From positions 14,477,374 to 14,541,373 of the forward strand of contig CM022674.1 in NCBI GenBank assembly GCA_012295275.1: a stretch of DNA of 64,000 nucleotides, read 5' to 3'. The stretch comes from Chrysomallon squamiferum. Lineage: Eukaryota > Mollusca > Gastropoda > Neomphalida > Peltospiridae. Shown here one piece after another: positions 9,521 to 23,380 of the stretch (positions are counted from its first letter, which is position 1; every line of letters begins with the position of its first letter). The notes under the pieces were generated by a model, which was given only the letters and a program-made list of their open reading frames with translations, had not been told where the DNA came from and made no database searches. Made by a program: the position numbers and the translations under genes.

Positions 9521-12500
9521 AGTGCTAAAGATGATAACACCTGATTTTAATTAAATTATTTTTGTGTTTGTCTGTTTTGAGTTCTTCATACAAAACACTC
9601 TGTGTAATTTGTTTTGTTATTGTTGTTTGTTTTTCTTTTCTTTTAATTTTGTGATGTAATGACATCAGAGTTATGTTGCTATTAAGCAGTGTTAAATAAA
9701 TAAAATCATTTTGTTTGAACATTGTCACCACTTTAAAGTGAATAAAATGATTTCTTGTTCAGCTGTGTTTATTAATTACAAAACAAAACTAAGTGGCATG
9801 AACCATTTCCAGTTCTAACAAGTGCTCTAGTTTCAGAAATATATGACTTTGAAGTCTTTGGCAAATGTTTTTTTTTAAATATTTGTTGTCAGTAAGTTGT
9901 GACACATTTCCTTGGGATTACCAACAGCCATTAATATTAAAATTTTAGTTAACATTTTTTAAAATATTTTTTTAATTTGATTTTTTTATTTTATTTACTT
10001 ACTTACTTCTTTTATATATTTATTTATTGTTATATTGTTTTTTGGAGGAGGCATATTTTAATTTTTTGTTGTCATTCTGATACACTATTAAGTGGAAGGA
10101 AAGCCAAAGAGAAAAATGTGATAAAGAGTTTGATAAAATGGCTCTGTGAATTTGGTTTCATGAACTGTCTATTCTGTATCAATCAGCTTTATTTTATAAC
10201 TAAAACATTGGATGAGTTTGGTTATTTCATTATTTCTTGCTGCATTAAAAAATACTCATAGGAACAAATAGTAAAATTTCAGTTTTTTAAAAAAAAAAAA
10301 AAAAAACCCTAACAAGAATCTTCCCAACAATGTGCTGTATATACTTTGAGGTCAAAGGTTAAATAATTTGTCACAGTTGTTACTATAGGGTCACAGCTTC
10401 AGTGCACAGCTTTTCAACAACAATAAACCAAAGCTATGTTACTGTTCCTAATACTGAGAAGGTGCACATTAAATACATTTTTCTGCTAATAACTAATCTA
10501 TGAAGGCAATTTTCCTCTCTGGTGTTGCATAATAAAAGTATTATTTAAAAATAATATTTTAACATTCTAATAAAAATGAGATATCTGACAAATGCTGAGT
10601 CATGGAATACTTTAAATATTAAATAAAAAGAACAAAGCCATCTGTATGATATATAATTTATCTGTAATAAATATACATACTTCTCAAAATAATATTCAAC
10701 ATTGACATTATTATGCAAATTATGTATTATATAAAACAGAAGAAAATAAATGAATATTCATAAAGGAAATCATTAATGCTTGATCATACAGCGACAATAA
10801 ATTTTATAAAAAGTCATGATTTAATTACTTCTAAGTCAACAGCACAGGCAGAGTTAACTTTGATTATGTGACATTCTACTGTAAACCACTCCTACATTTT
10901 TTCACATTCTAAACAAATGGGCCTACAGATATGCATGATGAATACTGAACTATGTTTTCTTAATTTAAAAATGTTTTTACCAATTTGTCTGATTTTAAAT
11001 GCAAATGAGCAAGAGAAAAATAATATATAAAAAAAATATGTAGCATAGTTTAAGAAACAAATCTGCCATTTATGAGTTTTGAAATATCTTCTGAACAGCA
11101 TCACTGTTTATAAAAAAAGTTTTAAATAAAAAAAAAAATATATATATACATTAACTTTTGACAATTATTCATATAAATAATTGAGGTATTTTATTGTATT
11201 CTGAACTGGTGAGTAAAAATTATTGAACTGGAGAAACAAAAATAAAACAAAATCTGTACAAATAAAATAAATTAACAGTGTTCACACAGAACTCGGAGTA
11301 ATGTCACTTTTGATTCTTTCTTTCTACTCATTGATGTGCGTACAACTGTAGTACAGATGTGATACACTTCATGTACATATCTTGGTTACTGCGGAGTGAT
11401 TCATGTCCTAATTTCTAATCAGACTCATTTCATCTTGAAAATCCTACACACTGATTACCCAAACTTTTTCTTAAACTGTTGCTCTGTTTCGTGTACATAA
11501 TTTAAAATGTTTGATTCAAACAACCATCACTGAGAGTTGAGCTTAAATGGATTTTTCTGTGTTTCTGAATAAAATAATATGCGAGATGGTAACAAAAAAA
11601 TAACTACATATTATACTGAACAAAAAAAGTTAGGGGTCAAGCAATATTTTAAAATGCTAAGTAATAATATTTGTCTGGTGAAATGAATTTGTGATATTAA
11701 AAACTTCATTATTTTGTAGAATGGACGTAAAGTTCAGTGTGATGTCAGTCAGTGAGTACATTTAAACATCAAATTAATAATAACTACATATTTCATGACC
11801 CATGTATTTTTTCTTCAGTATAAACAAATGAACACCACAACAAAAATGATAAGTAAACAAATACATCACCAACAAAAAAGCACCAAAAGAAAAAACATGA
11901 TCCAAAGTTAAAAGCATTTTTGAGACAAATGAAAAAACAAAAGGTAGAAAGTTCAAAGACAGTTTATCAAGCTGTGTGAATAAATTGTACTCTATCTTTG
12001 CTAATAATAAAGTATGGCAAGTAGGCAAACAGTTTCACCATCATCTTTTTTCTTCTTTTTTTTTCAATGTTTACTAATAATAAAGTATAACAAAAGCACA
12101 AGTAGGCAAAGAGACAATATTTTACCAAAAATATGCCATTAATAAAACAAGTAGACAAATATTTTCACTATTATTATTTAGCAATATTTTCACTATCATT
12201 TTTATTTTCACTATCATTTTTAGCAATATACTCACTATCATTTTTAGCAATATTTACTAATCATGAAGTATGACAGTAATAAAACAATGAGGTAAAGGAG
12301 GCAAACATTTTCATTTTTATAATGTCATTTCAAACAGAAATTTAAAAAAAGTTTCAACTTTAAGATTGATAACCCTAATGACTATCCAAGCAACCTAGTT
12401 CAAGTCGATATACAACATGACATCAGGATAAAAAAACAAAGTGAATCTCCTTGCATCAACATCAGTGTGTTATAATTATTTCTGTCAAACTTTATCATTA

Positions 12501-13202
12501 TTAAATTTTGGTTTCAAGTAACAAACACTGAAAAACAATCTGTTCACACCAGTAACAAGAAAAATAACACAAAGTAAAGCACTGTTTAGAAAATGTCTAC
12601 ATATTACATGTCAACAGAAAATACAGTTTTGTACTAATTAACAAACAGACATAAAAACAAAAAATATTTGGCTGTTTTTCCCTACAGTTAGAATTTTATC
12701 CAAATTATTGCTTATTTAACAAGACTGTAACAAAATAACAAAAAAAAAAAAAAACAAAGAAAAAAATGAAGTGTAATTTAACCTAGAAACCTACCTATTC
12801 AGTGTAAATTATAAATTAATTTTTAATATTTTAAGGGAATTTTAATCTGTAGTTAACAGATATATTTCAATTTAATATTACATTACTTGATAATTTAATA
12901 TATTTTAAAAATAATTTAAGAGTTTTTAAAATTGTAAATAGTTTTCAATGATTTAAAATCTTTAAATTTTATTTTTATAATTATCATAGATTCAACTGCA
13001 TTACAAAACATATCATCTGTGTAAAAACATTTACAAAAACAGTAACAGAAACAATCACAGTAAATTAGTTAATACTGAAAAACAAAAAACTTTTGATTAA
13101 AACAAATATTTAATATACAATACTTCACAACAAACAATAAAAAGTTAACAATATAATAAAATAAAATACACAAATAATTAACAATAATTTTCTATTATTT
13201 TT

Positions 13203-13252
<50 letters not shown>

Positions 13253-15214
13253 AAATCATCAAAAAGGTTTTGTGAATACTTGATGCTAGTTTTAAATTTG
13301 TTTACTTCATATTTCCAAAAATACTGATATTTTAAAACCAATTAGTTCAGTTGAAAACAGAAAGATCTTACAAAATATGTCATTTTCAAATTCTACTATA
13401 AATTTTCTTTCTTTATAAAAACTCTTTTAAATACTTGAAATCATTGTTATTCTTCAAGAAAATTATTTGTCTGCATCCAAAAATCAAATAAAAGTAAAAA
13501 AAACTTTAACCAGTCTCAAACGTCTGTAAAAATTAGCAACTTTTAAACATGAAATTTTGAGTTTAATCAGTGTCAAATTTTAACTTTCAGTTTTGTATTT
13601 TAAATTCAATTTTCAGTTTCAGATTTTTAAATGCAATATTTTTATTTTAAATATCTAACAAAACGTTGTATCAACCAAAGTAGAGTTTAACAATCACAGG
13701 TTTGTTTTTATCACTATTCTGCAAAACTTAAAATACTGATGTACTGGCAGTTATAAATGAAATACATCAAATAAATACTGATTATAATAAGTCTCTTTTA
13801 AAAAGTTATATTTCACATCTCAGAAAATAATTAAGAATGACTAGAAGAATGAACTAAGCATTGTTTTGTAATTCTACTGTTATTCTGTTAATAAACAAAG
13901 ATATATATATACACACACACATATATAAATCTCATCTCCTTTGATGATTTGGTTATGTTCTTGTTATATTAATTTATATTTACCTTTATGTGAATTGTAT
14001 TTATTATAAGGGAATATAAATGCCAAAACATGAAGAAAATCGATAAAAGTTTAAGTTTGAACTAACATAATATCCACACATTAGTACTGATAAAAGAGTA
14101 AAAAACTATTTGGCAGGTACCAGCTAGTGATATCAACATAAACAGAATATCAACGTTGGTAAATCTGACACAATATATATATATATATGTAGACATATTT
14201 ATATATATAATTTATTAATGTACTGAAAAACTATTTACCCAGTTTTGCCAATAAAATATACTCTGTATTATGTTAGTATTTACTCATTTTTGTAACGCTG
14301 AAGAAAAATATATATAAAAACTATGTATTTGTTAATTTTTAATAGATTGGGTATTACTGGAAGAAACATATACACCAACTTAATTATTGATATAAATTTT
14401 GGTATGGAGATACATATGTATAATTTGTTATGTCTATAAAATAAAACCTGTTAATAAGATCATAAAATAATATCTGATAAAATACCATGAATTTTAGCAG
14501 GGTATATATATATATAATGTTATTATTTTAGTGCTACTACTTATGACTTTGATTAAATAATAAAGTTACTGTTTATATAAACTAAGTACATTCTAAGAAA
14601 AGTGAAATAAAGCAGGATATTTGTTACTAAATTCTGTGCATGTGTTAAATTACAGTGAGAGTGTTTGTATCTCAGTATAAAAATACAGTTTATAATGAAG
14701 TTCATTTGAATCTGAATTCTGATAAACATGTCTAAGAAAACTGAGTATTTGTGTGTTTAAAATACATAGAATCACTATTTGAATTCTGGTATATCTTGTA
14801 ATGATACTGAAAGTACATGTATTCGTTTGTATATATGTATGTGTGCATGCATGCTTACAACAGTTTTTATATATATAAATATATATATGTGTGCATGTTT
14901 CTGTGTGTCTCAACATTTACATACTGACCTATACTGATGTATTATTAAAACAATAATATTTCTAAAAAGTTAATTTAATATACTACATGATTATGTACAT
15001 TTATATTTTGGATATTTCATAAATAACTGATTGGAAGAATTTTTAAATCTCTATACTCTAGGTAAAAACGTTGCCTTTCATGATTCGTTCTGATTAACTA
15101 ACGCCACTTCGTATAATATTTCAAAGATTTCTACTATTCACTCAAAAAATAAATAAAACACAAATGAAAACAATACTTAGACACAAAGTCATAGTGATAC
15201 AAAGTCTGTGTTGT
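9521..15214. other. Intergenic / 3' flanking AT-rich DNA
   Basis: No exon-like sequence, RNA gene or transposon found. It is very AT-rich with short TATATA runs, an A17 run near 10290, an (ATT)n tract at 13203-13251 and a small repeat of the word CACTATCATTTTTAGCAATA near 12170-12260. The SLC25A11 3'UTR must occupy its right end; candidate minus-strand signals (TTTATT on the plus strand) are too frequent to pick one. Confidence 0.7.
13203..13251. repeat. (ATT)n microsatellite
   Basis: About 16 ATT units in the PARK7-SLC25A11 spacer. Confidence 0.95.
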
Positions 15215-17811
15215 CTACAGACTACCGGCAGCGTTTTCGTTATGTAGAATGTAGACGTTGTAAAAATTGTTGAGTTGTTCTAAAAAGATGAAAGTTAGCA
15301 CAGTGTGGGGTCCCAGGCGGGCGTAGTAGGGTGTGAAACCTTTCCACAGACTGAAAAAACCCTCCTTTCTGATTGTTTTAGAAAGTACATCCTGAAAAAA
15401 CACAAACATGATGTTACTTATTCACGAAAAGAGCATGTGTGTACAGTAATTAAATTTTCAGATTAATTTAAACGTCTATTTTATATATTAATTTAAAAAC
15501 CATTACATTTAATGGTTAGTAATGTCTACTTGTGTCAGTAAGAATAAATGTTCTGATAAAATTTATTAAACATTTAAATTATTATTTTGTTGTTTTGGGT
15601 ATTGCATTATCATTCATAACAAAGTATGACAACAACAGCATTGTCTACAAAACCTCTGCCACTGCTAGCTGTTCATGTCAACCACTAAGTAACCCAGCAA
15701 AAACTCTGTACATCTGCCACTGCTAGCTGTTCATGTCAACCACTAAGTAACCCAGCAAAAACTCTGTACATCTGCCACTGCTAGCTGTTCATGTCAACCA
15801 CTAAGTAACCCAGCAAAAACTCTGCTTAACATTATTTCAAATTTTCAAGGTTACTGCACAAACTTTCACTGATCTCTGATGTCACTTGTAAAACACAGAC
15901 AATTTATTCTGATTTATCTTTCTTCTTTTGTCGTTATAATGTGCAAACTTTTAATCTAACCATGGTGTCACTCAGTAAATGAAAAGCACAAAATGTTTGT
16001 TTGAACTTACAAAAAAAAAAAAACTTAGCAGAGCTATTTGGTGGTATTTCAAAGATAAGATGAAGAAATGAATTCGTGAATTAAGTGTGTTTGAAATCAC
16101 CATTCTGTTATCTGGCAGAGTCACTAATCCAGCGTGAATCATGTGGGATTAGTGACCACTCTGTTATCTGGCAGAGTCACTAATCCAGTGTGAATCATGT
16201 GGGATTAGTGACCACTCTGTTATCTGGCAGAGTCACTAATCCAGTGTGAATCATGTGGGATTAGTGATGGTTGACAGGTATTTGTTCTGACTGCATGCAT
16301 CAGTGCACTCATTGTGTGAAAATGTAACTTAGAAATATGCAAATGTTACCAGTGAACATCAAGGTATCAGTTTTTGTTTCATAAATAAAACACAACAAAA
16401 AGAAAATAATATTAAACTAAACTTACAAAAGCTCCAGTGTATTCTGGTTTTCCATCTATCATCCTCATGTTCTGAATTCTGTAAAATTCAGTGTAAATTG
16501 ATAAACACTTGTATTAACTAAAACTTCATCAAACACTAACATTAAAACATAATTCATAATGAATCCAATAATTCAGATAATAAGCTAGTGAATTTTTTTT
16601 AATTCTGCATTCAGTCAAAATTTAGCCATGTTAGGTTAGTAACAGGCAGTGATGATGAAATGTGATGTTTTCCAGAGGTCACTTGAATTTGGCTACTATC
16701 TGAATACAATAAAACTTCAATTGTAAAAGACAGTAACAAAAACAACAACAACAAAAACAAGTTAGAAAAAGAGGAAAACACAATTAAAAAAACAAACAAA
16801 AAACCCCAGAAAAACAAACTGGAAAAAAAATAAATGTGAAAGGGAAGTAATTCCAAAGACCTGTACTGGGGATATGAAAAACACATTATTTTTATGTAAG
16901 TAACAAAAAGTAAGATAAAAACAAACAAGTAGAAATGTGTTACCGTGTCTTAGCAATGTCCACTGGCATGGAAGCAGCTGTTGTGATCAAACCACTGATC
17001 ATACTGGCACAGAAATGTAGAAACAAACCATCATGAAAATATCCTGAATAAATAAATAAAACACGTAATATATCTATATAACATTTTTAAAATACTGGCA
17101 CAGAAATGTAGAAACAGCCCATCATGAAAATATCCTGAATAAATAAATAAAACATGTAATACATCTATATAACATTTTTAAAATACTGGCACAGAAATGT
17201 AGAAACAGCCCATCATGAAAATATCCTGAATAAATAAATAAATAAAACACGTAATATATCTGTATAACATTTTTAAAACGTAACTGGTTTACCTGTTAAA
17301 TTAATTTATTAATATTAACCTGTTAAAACAGTTATTAATTTACTTGTTAAAATAATTATTACACATGTTAAAATAATTAATTAATGTACCTGGTAACATA
17401 ATTAATTAATTCACCTGTTCCTACAAGCAGCTGTTTTGCCTGTGAATATGAAGCCAGCTGTGCTGCATTGACAACCATAGCTCTACCTACAGTAGGTACA
17501 CAACCCTGAAAAAACATTTTATAACTTTTATTTTATTATTCTAACATGCACGCACACACATACAGATGCAATATACATACACAATACACAAAACAAACAA
17601 CAGACACACACACACCAGACATACACACACACAAACACAGACATACACACACACAAACACACACACAAACACAGACATACACACACACACCAGACATACA
17701 CACACACAAACACAGACATACACACACACACCAGACATACACACACACAAACACAGACATACACACAAACACAGACATACACACACACAAACACAGACAT
17801 ACACAAACACA

Positions 17812-17846
<35 letters not shown>

Positions 17847-19188
17847 CTACCTTACTCTCCACCTGAGTTTTAAATAAACACTTAAAGTTCACAAACAGAT
17901 CTTACCCTCCATAACGTAAGTACCCCCTCCTCCTTAATAATCCGAGACAACGCATTGAAAACATTCTTGTACCCTCGTCTCTCATTTACAGGTAATCTGA
18001 AAATTAATATTCAAATCTACTCAACTGTCATTGAAATTCATTTATTTATTTATTACACAGAAAAACAAAAGTACTGCACAGATTCTGTTAGTGACTGATA
18101 AAAAAATAAAATTTAAGACTGGAAATATTAAAAAAATAAAAAATAAAGAAATAACCATTAAAATTAAACTGCATTCAGATCACTACATTAATGTTCAGTA
18201 CATGATACATGTTTATGTAATATTTACTATATGTAAATTTTTATGTATATATCACAGAGAACAGCTGCAGAATTTTTAGTCTTTCCAAGTACATCATTAA
18301 TACAAATTTATACCTGAATCATTAATATTCATTACCTGGCAATTAAAGGTAATTATAATATGTATTACCGCCCATCTGCTGTCATTCTGATGAGTGACAC
18401 CTCTGCAGGTGTTCCAACAAAGGCTCCAATGGCTCCAGCTGTTATTCCTATTCCTGCTTTCATCATGAAGTTAGGGGGCCTGTCATCCCTAAATACCAGT
18501 CATTACACAATTGTTAATTACAGTAAACCAAGTCAATAATTCTAATAATATTACAGTTGTTTGAATTTTCTACGTTTTATCTTTTTCAAATTTTATTTGT
18601 AAGTAAAAGAAGTATTTGGAATGGCAAAAGTAAATTGATTTTTCTTGTCAGATTCTAGTAAAATACAAAATTACAAAACAAGTGTAAAATCTGCAATTTT
18701 CTTTCTCCTCACAATTTTTAATAACATTAACAAGTTTCCTTAGTTGTTGTTGACTTATGATGGAAATATAACAAAATGTCTTAAATATATCAAATCAAAG
18801 CTATTAATAATATATCATCATATTGCTATATATTAACTGAAACAATAAACAAAAATTATTTTATTTATCATAACTGTCTTATTTTCCATCATTCAAAAGA
18901 AACAGCTAAACTGATTTAAGCATTTTTTTTTACACAAATAAAATAAGCTAATAAATAAATAAATAAATAAAAATAAGTTAACATAATAAATAAATAAATA
19001 AACAAATACATAAATAAATGAATGAAGCTAATTTTAATTTAACTTTCTTTTAAAGGAAAACATAAATGATAAAGTTTGGTTTCTTGTGACGTACTTAGAA
19101 AACATTTCAAACAGAGTGGTGTAGATGCCCAACCGAGTAGTTGTGTAAGTAGCTTGTCTTAGAAGTCCAGCTGACAGTCTGAAACAAA

Positions 19189-19223
<35 letters not shown>

Positions 19224-20062
19224 ACAATCAAAGAAACAAATCAAATAAATAAATAAAACAAAACAAATAAGTAATAAAAATTAAATAATAATTACAGTAG
19301 CAGTAATAATTCTATTATTCAGGAAAATATTTTAGGTGGTAATAATAAATAAAATATAAATAAAATTATTATGGTAATAACAAAACAAAATATATTTAAA
19401 CAACAAAAATAACAACAAATGAATAAAAATAAATAATAATCTGCATAAAATTATACTTTTGATTATATAAAATAAGTAAATATTCAAATAAGATTTTTGT
19501 TAAAATTACAAAATAAATAAATTTAAAGTCAGAATTCTAATACAAAAATAGTAATGACAGAAAACTGATAAAACAAAAATAGTAATAACAGAAAACTGAT
19601 AAAACACAAATAGTAATAACAGAAAAATGATAAAACACAAACCCTGTGTACATTCCTCGAAGGCCTTCATTTTTCAAAATACTTCTAATAGCGTGAAAAC
19701 TAGTTTTGTGTTCCTTTGACCTGCCTCCCTCACCTTAGAAAACAAATAATAATAAAATAATTATTAAAATCTAGAGAAACAGTTCAGTACAGTTATTTGC
19801 TACATTTTATAGTAGTAATTATTTATATATCATAATTGTTTAAAAATAAAATCCATTATCACCAGTTTAGGTTGAACATTTTTTATATGACTAAGACAAA
19901 TTTAATCCATCTGTAAAGAATATAGTTTTGAGATAAACTTTTTAAATACAGTTTTGAGATAAACTTTTTATTTATTTGTTTATTTATAATAAATAAATAA
20001 ATAATAAATAATTAATGATGATGAAGAAGATGATAATAACAATAACAACAACAATAATAGTA

Positions 20063-20113
<51 letters not shown>

Positions 20114-20885
20114 TTTACATATAACAGCAACTGAAACAAAGTTACAATATTATTCTACTTTTATTTTGCTAAAAAAAAAAAAAAAAAAATAGAAGAAAAT
20201 TAGAAAAACTGTTTTTTCCCATCATTTCAGTGTGTAATTTCAGTTATTTATCAGTAATTCATATATATATTTTTTTTATTACTTACCACTCAGCTGCATT
20301 CTGTTCTTGACCAGGTCAAGAGGCTGGACAAATACAGTGGCAGCCATTCTGTAAACAAAATATTTGTAATGTAGATCATGAAAAAAGCAAAATTCCAGTG
20401 TTTTTTTCATCTATTATTTTATAATAAAATATTAACAGAAATGGAAAAAGGAGGAAAAATTGCAAAAAGAAAAAGAAAATATAAAAATTTACATTTTTTA
20501 AAACACTAGGAAAAAAACAAGGTTCATATTTGTTTTGTATTTTTAACAAAGCATAAATATATATACATGTAAACATCATTTTGTTATAATTGCTGAATAT
20601 AAATGGAATTATTAAAAAAATAAATAATAATATATTATATTTGATGAATATAAATGAAATTATACAATAAAAGTAAATAATATTATGCAACTCTTTCTGT
20701 TTCTTGTTGGTGAAGAAAATCTGACATATTTGTTTAACAAATGACAGAGTAAACAAGAAGAAGTTTGGACAAAGTAAAGTCTCTGATAAGTGTTTGTCTA
20801 GCAATCATGTTGTAAAGAGGTCACTCCTTAGTTCAAACAGTATTTACTTGTTAAACTAAACAGCAAATAATGTGGCAAAATAAAC

Positions 20886-20981
<96 letters not shown>

Positions 20982-21231
20982 TCCCATCTTATTTAAAAGC
21001 TAGAGAGATATTCCCTGGAACATGCACATGTTATTATACATTTGTCATATTTTTTCTTTCAAACCTATTTGTATTGTTTGACTTACTTCTCTTCTTCTTT
21101 TTTACTCATTTAATTCTCATTTTCATGTTTTGTTTTTTCTCAGTGTATCTCATTTTATTATGTAGCTGTCATCTCCCTTTTTAATGCTGTCTCCACTTTC
21201 TATGACCTTTTTTCTTTCTTTTCTCTTTTTT

Positions 21232-21270
<39 letters not shown>

Positions 21271-21569
21271 ACATAGACCCAAAAACCCATGTATGTCAGT
21301 TGATTTAGTTCTAAGCATATTTTTATTTTATATATATATACATAGTTTGTCTTATCTTAAGATTTTTAGATAAACAGATTGACATACACTGAAATAAATA
21401 AATATATAACTGACAGAAGTAATATTACACCCATTACCTTGACCTAAATGTTTATCTTTTCATGTCACATTTAATCACATTAACCAAAATCCAGACTTTT
21501 AATTTTTTTTAAATAAAATAAATAAAAGGCATAAAGAATGGAAGGAAAAGGAAACAGAATTAATTTGCA

Positions 21570-21623
<54 letters not shown>

Positions 21624-21626
21624 GAC

Positions 21627-21703
<77 letters not shown>

Positions 21704-22017
21704 ATTCATGTACTAGTTTTTATCGTATTTTGAAGCACAGACGTTCGGATGATGTAAAGCTATATTTATAAATGCTAGATTAACAAAAAATAGCTGTCTT
21801 ACTGAATTCAATCATTTATTCCCACTCAAGACATTGTAAGTTTATAAAGGCGATTGGTTCTAATGGTAATTAATGCGGTATCGAACGCTAATCAGCACGG
21901 TTGGACTGGGACGTTTGAGTAAAATGTATACAATGCAACTTACCCAGCGCCACCTCCGAACAGAAATTTTATCCCTTTCGGGATGGTCGCTTGTTTCTCT
22001 TCTTTCGGTTGGGACAT
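15215..22017 (-). CDS. SLC25A11: Mitochondrial 2-oxoglutarate/malate carrier
   Basis: Ten minus-strand coding exons: 21944-22017, 20287-20348, 19643-19733, 19095-19178, 18369-18488, 17906-17996, 17415-17505, 16944-17043, 16427-16478 and 15215-15391 (stop TAG). They sum to 942 nt (313 aa; human, 314), with GT/AG borders and matching phases throughout. It is an inner-membrane carrier that exchanges 2-oxoglutarate for malate in the malate-aspartate shuttle. The three carrier signatures are present: [16 protein letters not shown] (the known family variant of repeat 2) and PVDIAKTR. Also diagnostic are [31 protein letters not shown] and [20 protein letters not shown]. The start is MSQPKEEKQ, as short as usual because the carrier needs no cleaved presequence. 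The C-terminus (HNENAAGSL) is species-specific. An intronic tandem duplication copies the exon 8 splice border (separate entry). Confidence 0.97.
15656..15829. repeat. 58-bp minisatellite, 3 copies
   Basis: Copies start at 15656, 15714 and 15772. The unit opens CTGCCACTGCTAGCTGTTCA and continues through CCACTAAGTAACCCAGC. The copies are nearly identical. It lies in the last intron of SLC25A11 (15392-16426). Confidence 0.93.
16105..16266. repeat. 56-bp hairpin-forming minisatellite, 3 copies
   Basis: Copies start at 16105, 16161 and 16217. Each holds a perfect 10-bp inverted repeat, TCACTAATCC and GGATTAGTGA (16121-16130 and 16146-16155 in copy 1), around a 15-nt loop. It lies in the same SLC25A11 intron as the 58-bp array. 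Confidence 0.93.
17001..17278. repeat. 91-bp tandem triplication carrying the exon 8 acceptor of SLC25A11
   Basis: The word ACTGGCACAGAAATGTAGAA recurs at 17003, 17094 and 17185. The first copy is the 5' end of exon 8 (16944-17043) plus its acceptor and upstream intron. The other two are intronic copies of about 40 exonic bases with their own CAG acceptor. The duplicated exon ends are not followed by donors, so they are decoy acceptors rather than full exons. Confidence 0.9.
17546..17843. repeat. AC-rich repeat block (ACACAC/AGACAT)
   Basis: About 300 bp of AC units with periodic CAGACATAC words in the SLC25A11 intron between exons 17906-17996 and 17415-17505. It opens all frames on both strands; none is coding. 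Confidence 0.95.
20063..20113. repeat. (AAT)n microsatellite
   Basis: About 17 AAT units in SLC25A11 intron 2 (19734-20286), which also holds TAAA runs. Confidence 0.95.
20889..20978. repeat. (GA)n microsatellite
   Basis: About 45 pure GA units in SLC25A11 intron 1 (20349-21943). Confidence 0.97.
21234..21267. repeat. Poly(T) tract
   Basis: 34 T in a row in SLC25A11 intron 1. Its flanks do not look like a retroposed element. Confidence 0.95.
21573..21701. repeat. (AC)n-(AG)n compound microsatellite
   Basis: AC run (21573-21619), short ACAG bridge, then AG run (21630-21701), in SLC25A11 intron 1. Confidence 0.97.
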
Positions 22018-22150
22018 CTTTATCACCAGTGCTCGGAATGACCTTTACTCCGTCCCAGCCTTGACCTTTATTCAAGGACGTATGTCTCGATAACCAGAAA
22101 TCCTTTGATATCCGATTTCAAAAGCGATACGGATGGCTGGCAGGAGATAT
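22018..22150 (-). promoter_or_regulatory. SLC25A11 5' region with two nuclear-receptor half-sites
   Basis: Immediately upstream of the SLC25A11 ATG, the minus strand has AAAGGTCA twice (plus-strand TGACCTTT at 22039-22046 and 22062-22069); the distal copy reads AAAGGTCAAGG. Extended AGGTCA half-sites are bound by monomeric orphan receptors such as the ERR family, which is known to drive mitochondrial genes. Whether they lie in the promoter or the 5'UTR is unknown because the transcription start is not visible. Confidence 0.45.
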
Positions 22151-22245
22151 AAATAAATAAATGGTTTAAAAGGAAAACAAATGAAAATTATTTTACGTAT
22201 AATGTGTAATAAATAAATTTCTATACTATTAAAATTTCGTTAATA

Positions 22246-22277
<32 letters not shown>

Positions 22278-23315
22278 GATGATGATGATGATGATAATCT
22301 AATAACAAAAAACAATAGTACAGTTAAATGAAAAGTTATTTTAATCAGTATCTGTATCATCATGATGATTTATATGTTTATTTATTATTTTGTACTAACA
22401 TTATATATATATATTAAATCTAGCATGCTGATCTTACAGTACAACGTATGCCTGAAATGAAATTAATCGAGAGATAATTAGCAAATTTATATTATTAGCT
22501 TTTGTTTCTCTCCTATTATTAACTATTATTTTTATTTTGTTTTGATTTCTGAATCCGTTTCGCCTTCCTCTGATTGATCATTTCTATAATTTGCATTTGT
22601 GTGTTTGAATCGAACGTATATACGGGTGTATGAATGTATCATACAGTTTAATTCTAAGAGCTTGTGCGTGTTTTCTGTTATTCAGCAAAGTGTTTAGAAT
22701 ACTTCCTTATAAATTAATGTAATTAAAACTCCCATTAAATATTTTATTCATTACTATCTGTCAGTACTGTATAACTGGACATTCAAGAATAAATAAAACA
22801 ATGTAAATAAAATAAAACAATCATAAAAATAAAAGTAAATAAATAAACTTCTGCTTTATGGTATTCTCCGAAATTTTCCTTTAATATTATTCCCGCTGCT
22901 ATTAAACTGTTATTAAAATAATACCATTGTCTATATATGGATTAAAATGACTAAAGGTAATAAAAGGTAGTGATAACGAAAATAAACTTACCAGACAGAA
23001 TGACGGATGAATGGACAGAGTTGGTGATATATATATATAAGAGGCGGAGTTTGGTCACATAATGATAATCAAGTACAGCTGGCACATCACCTGTTCCTCA
23101 TGGTACGATAAGATCAAAACTAGACTTGAACAAGTCATTTTTATCAAAATAACGTAACCATGAGAATATAACTTTCACATCCAGCTAGTTAATACACCAC
23201 TGTGAATAACAAGGGTTACAGTGTAAGAACAAAGACATAAATATTCAATTTACTTTCAAATTATTATTTTACTTATTTACGACTGTCAGTGTAGACTAAT
23301 AAAATGAAGTGTGAG

Positions 23316-23380
<65 letters not shown>

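Noticed and set aside
17528-17892. Cys/Val-rich and His/Thr-rich frames
   Set aside because: Pure AC/GT repeat translation inside an SLC25A11 intron.
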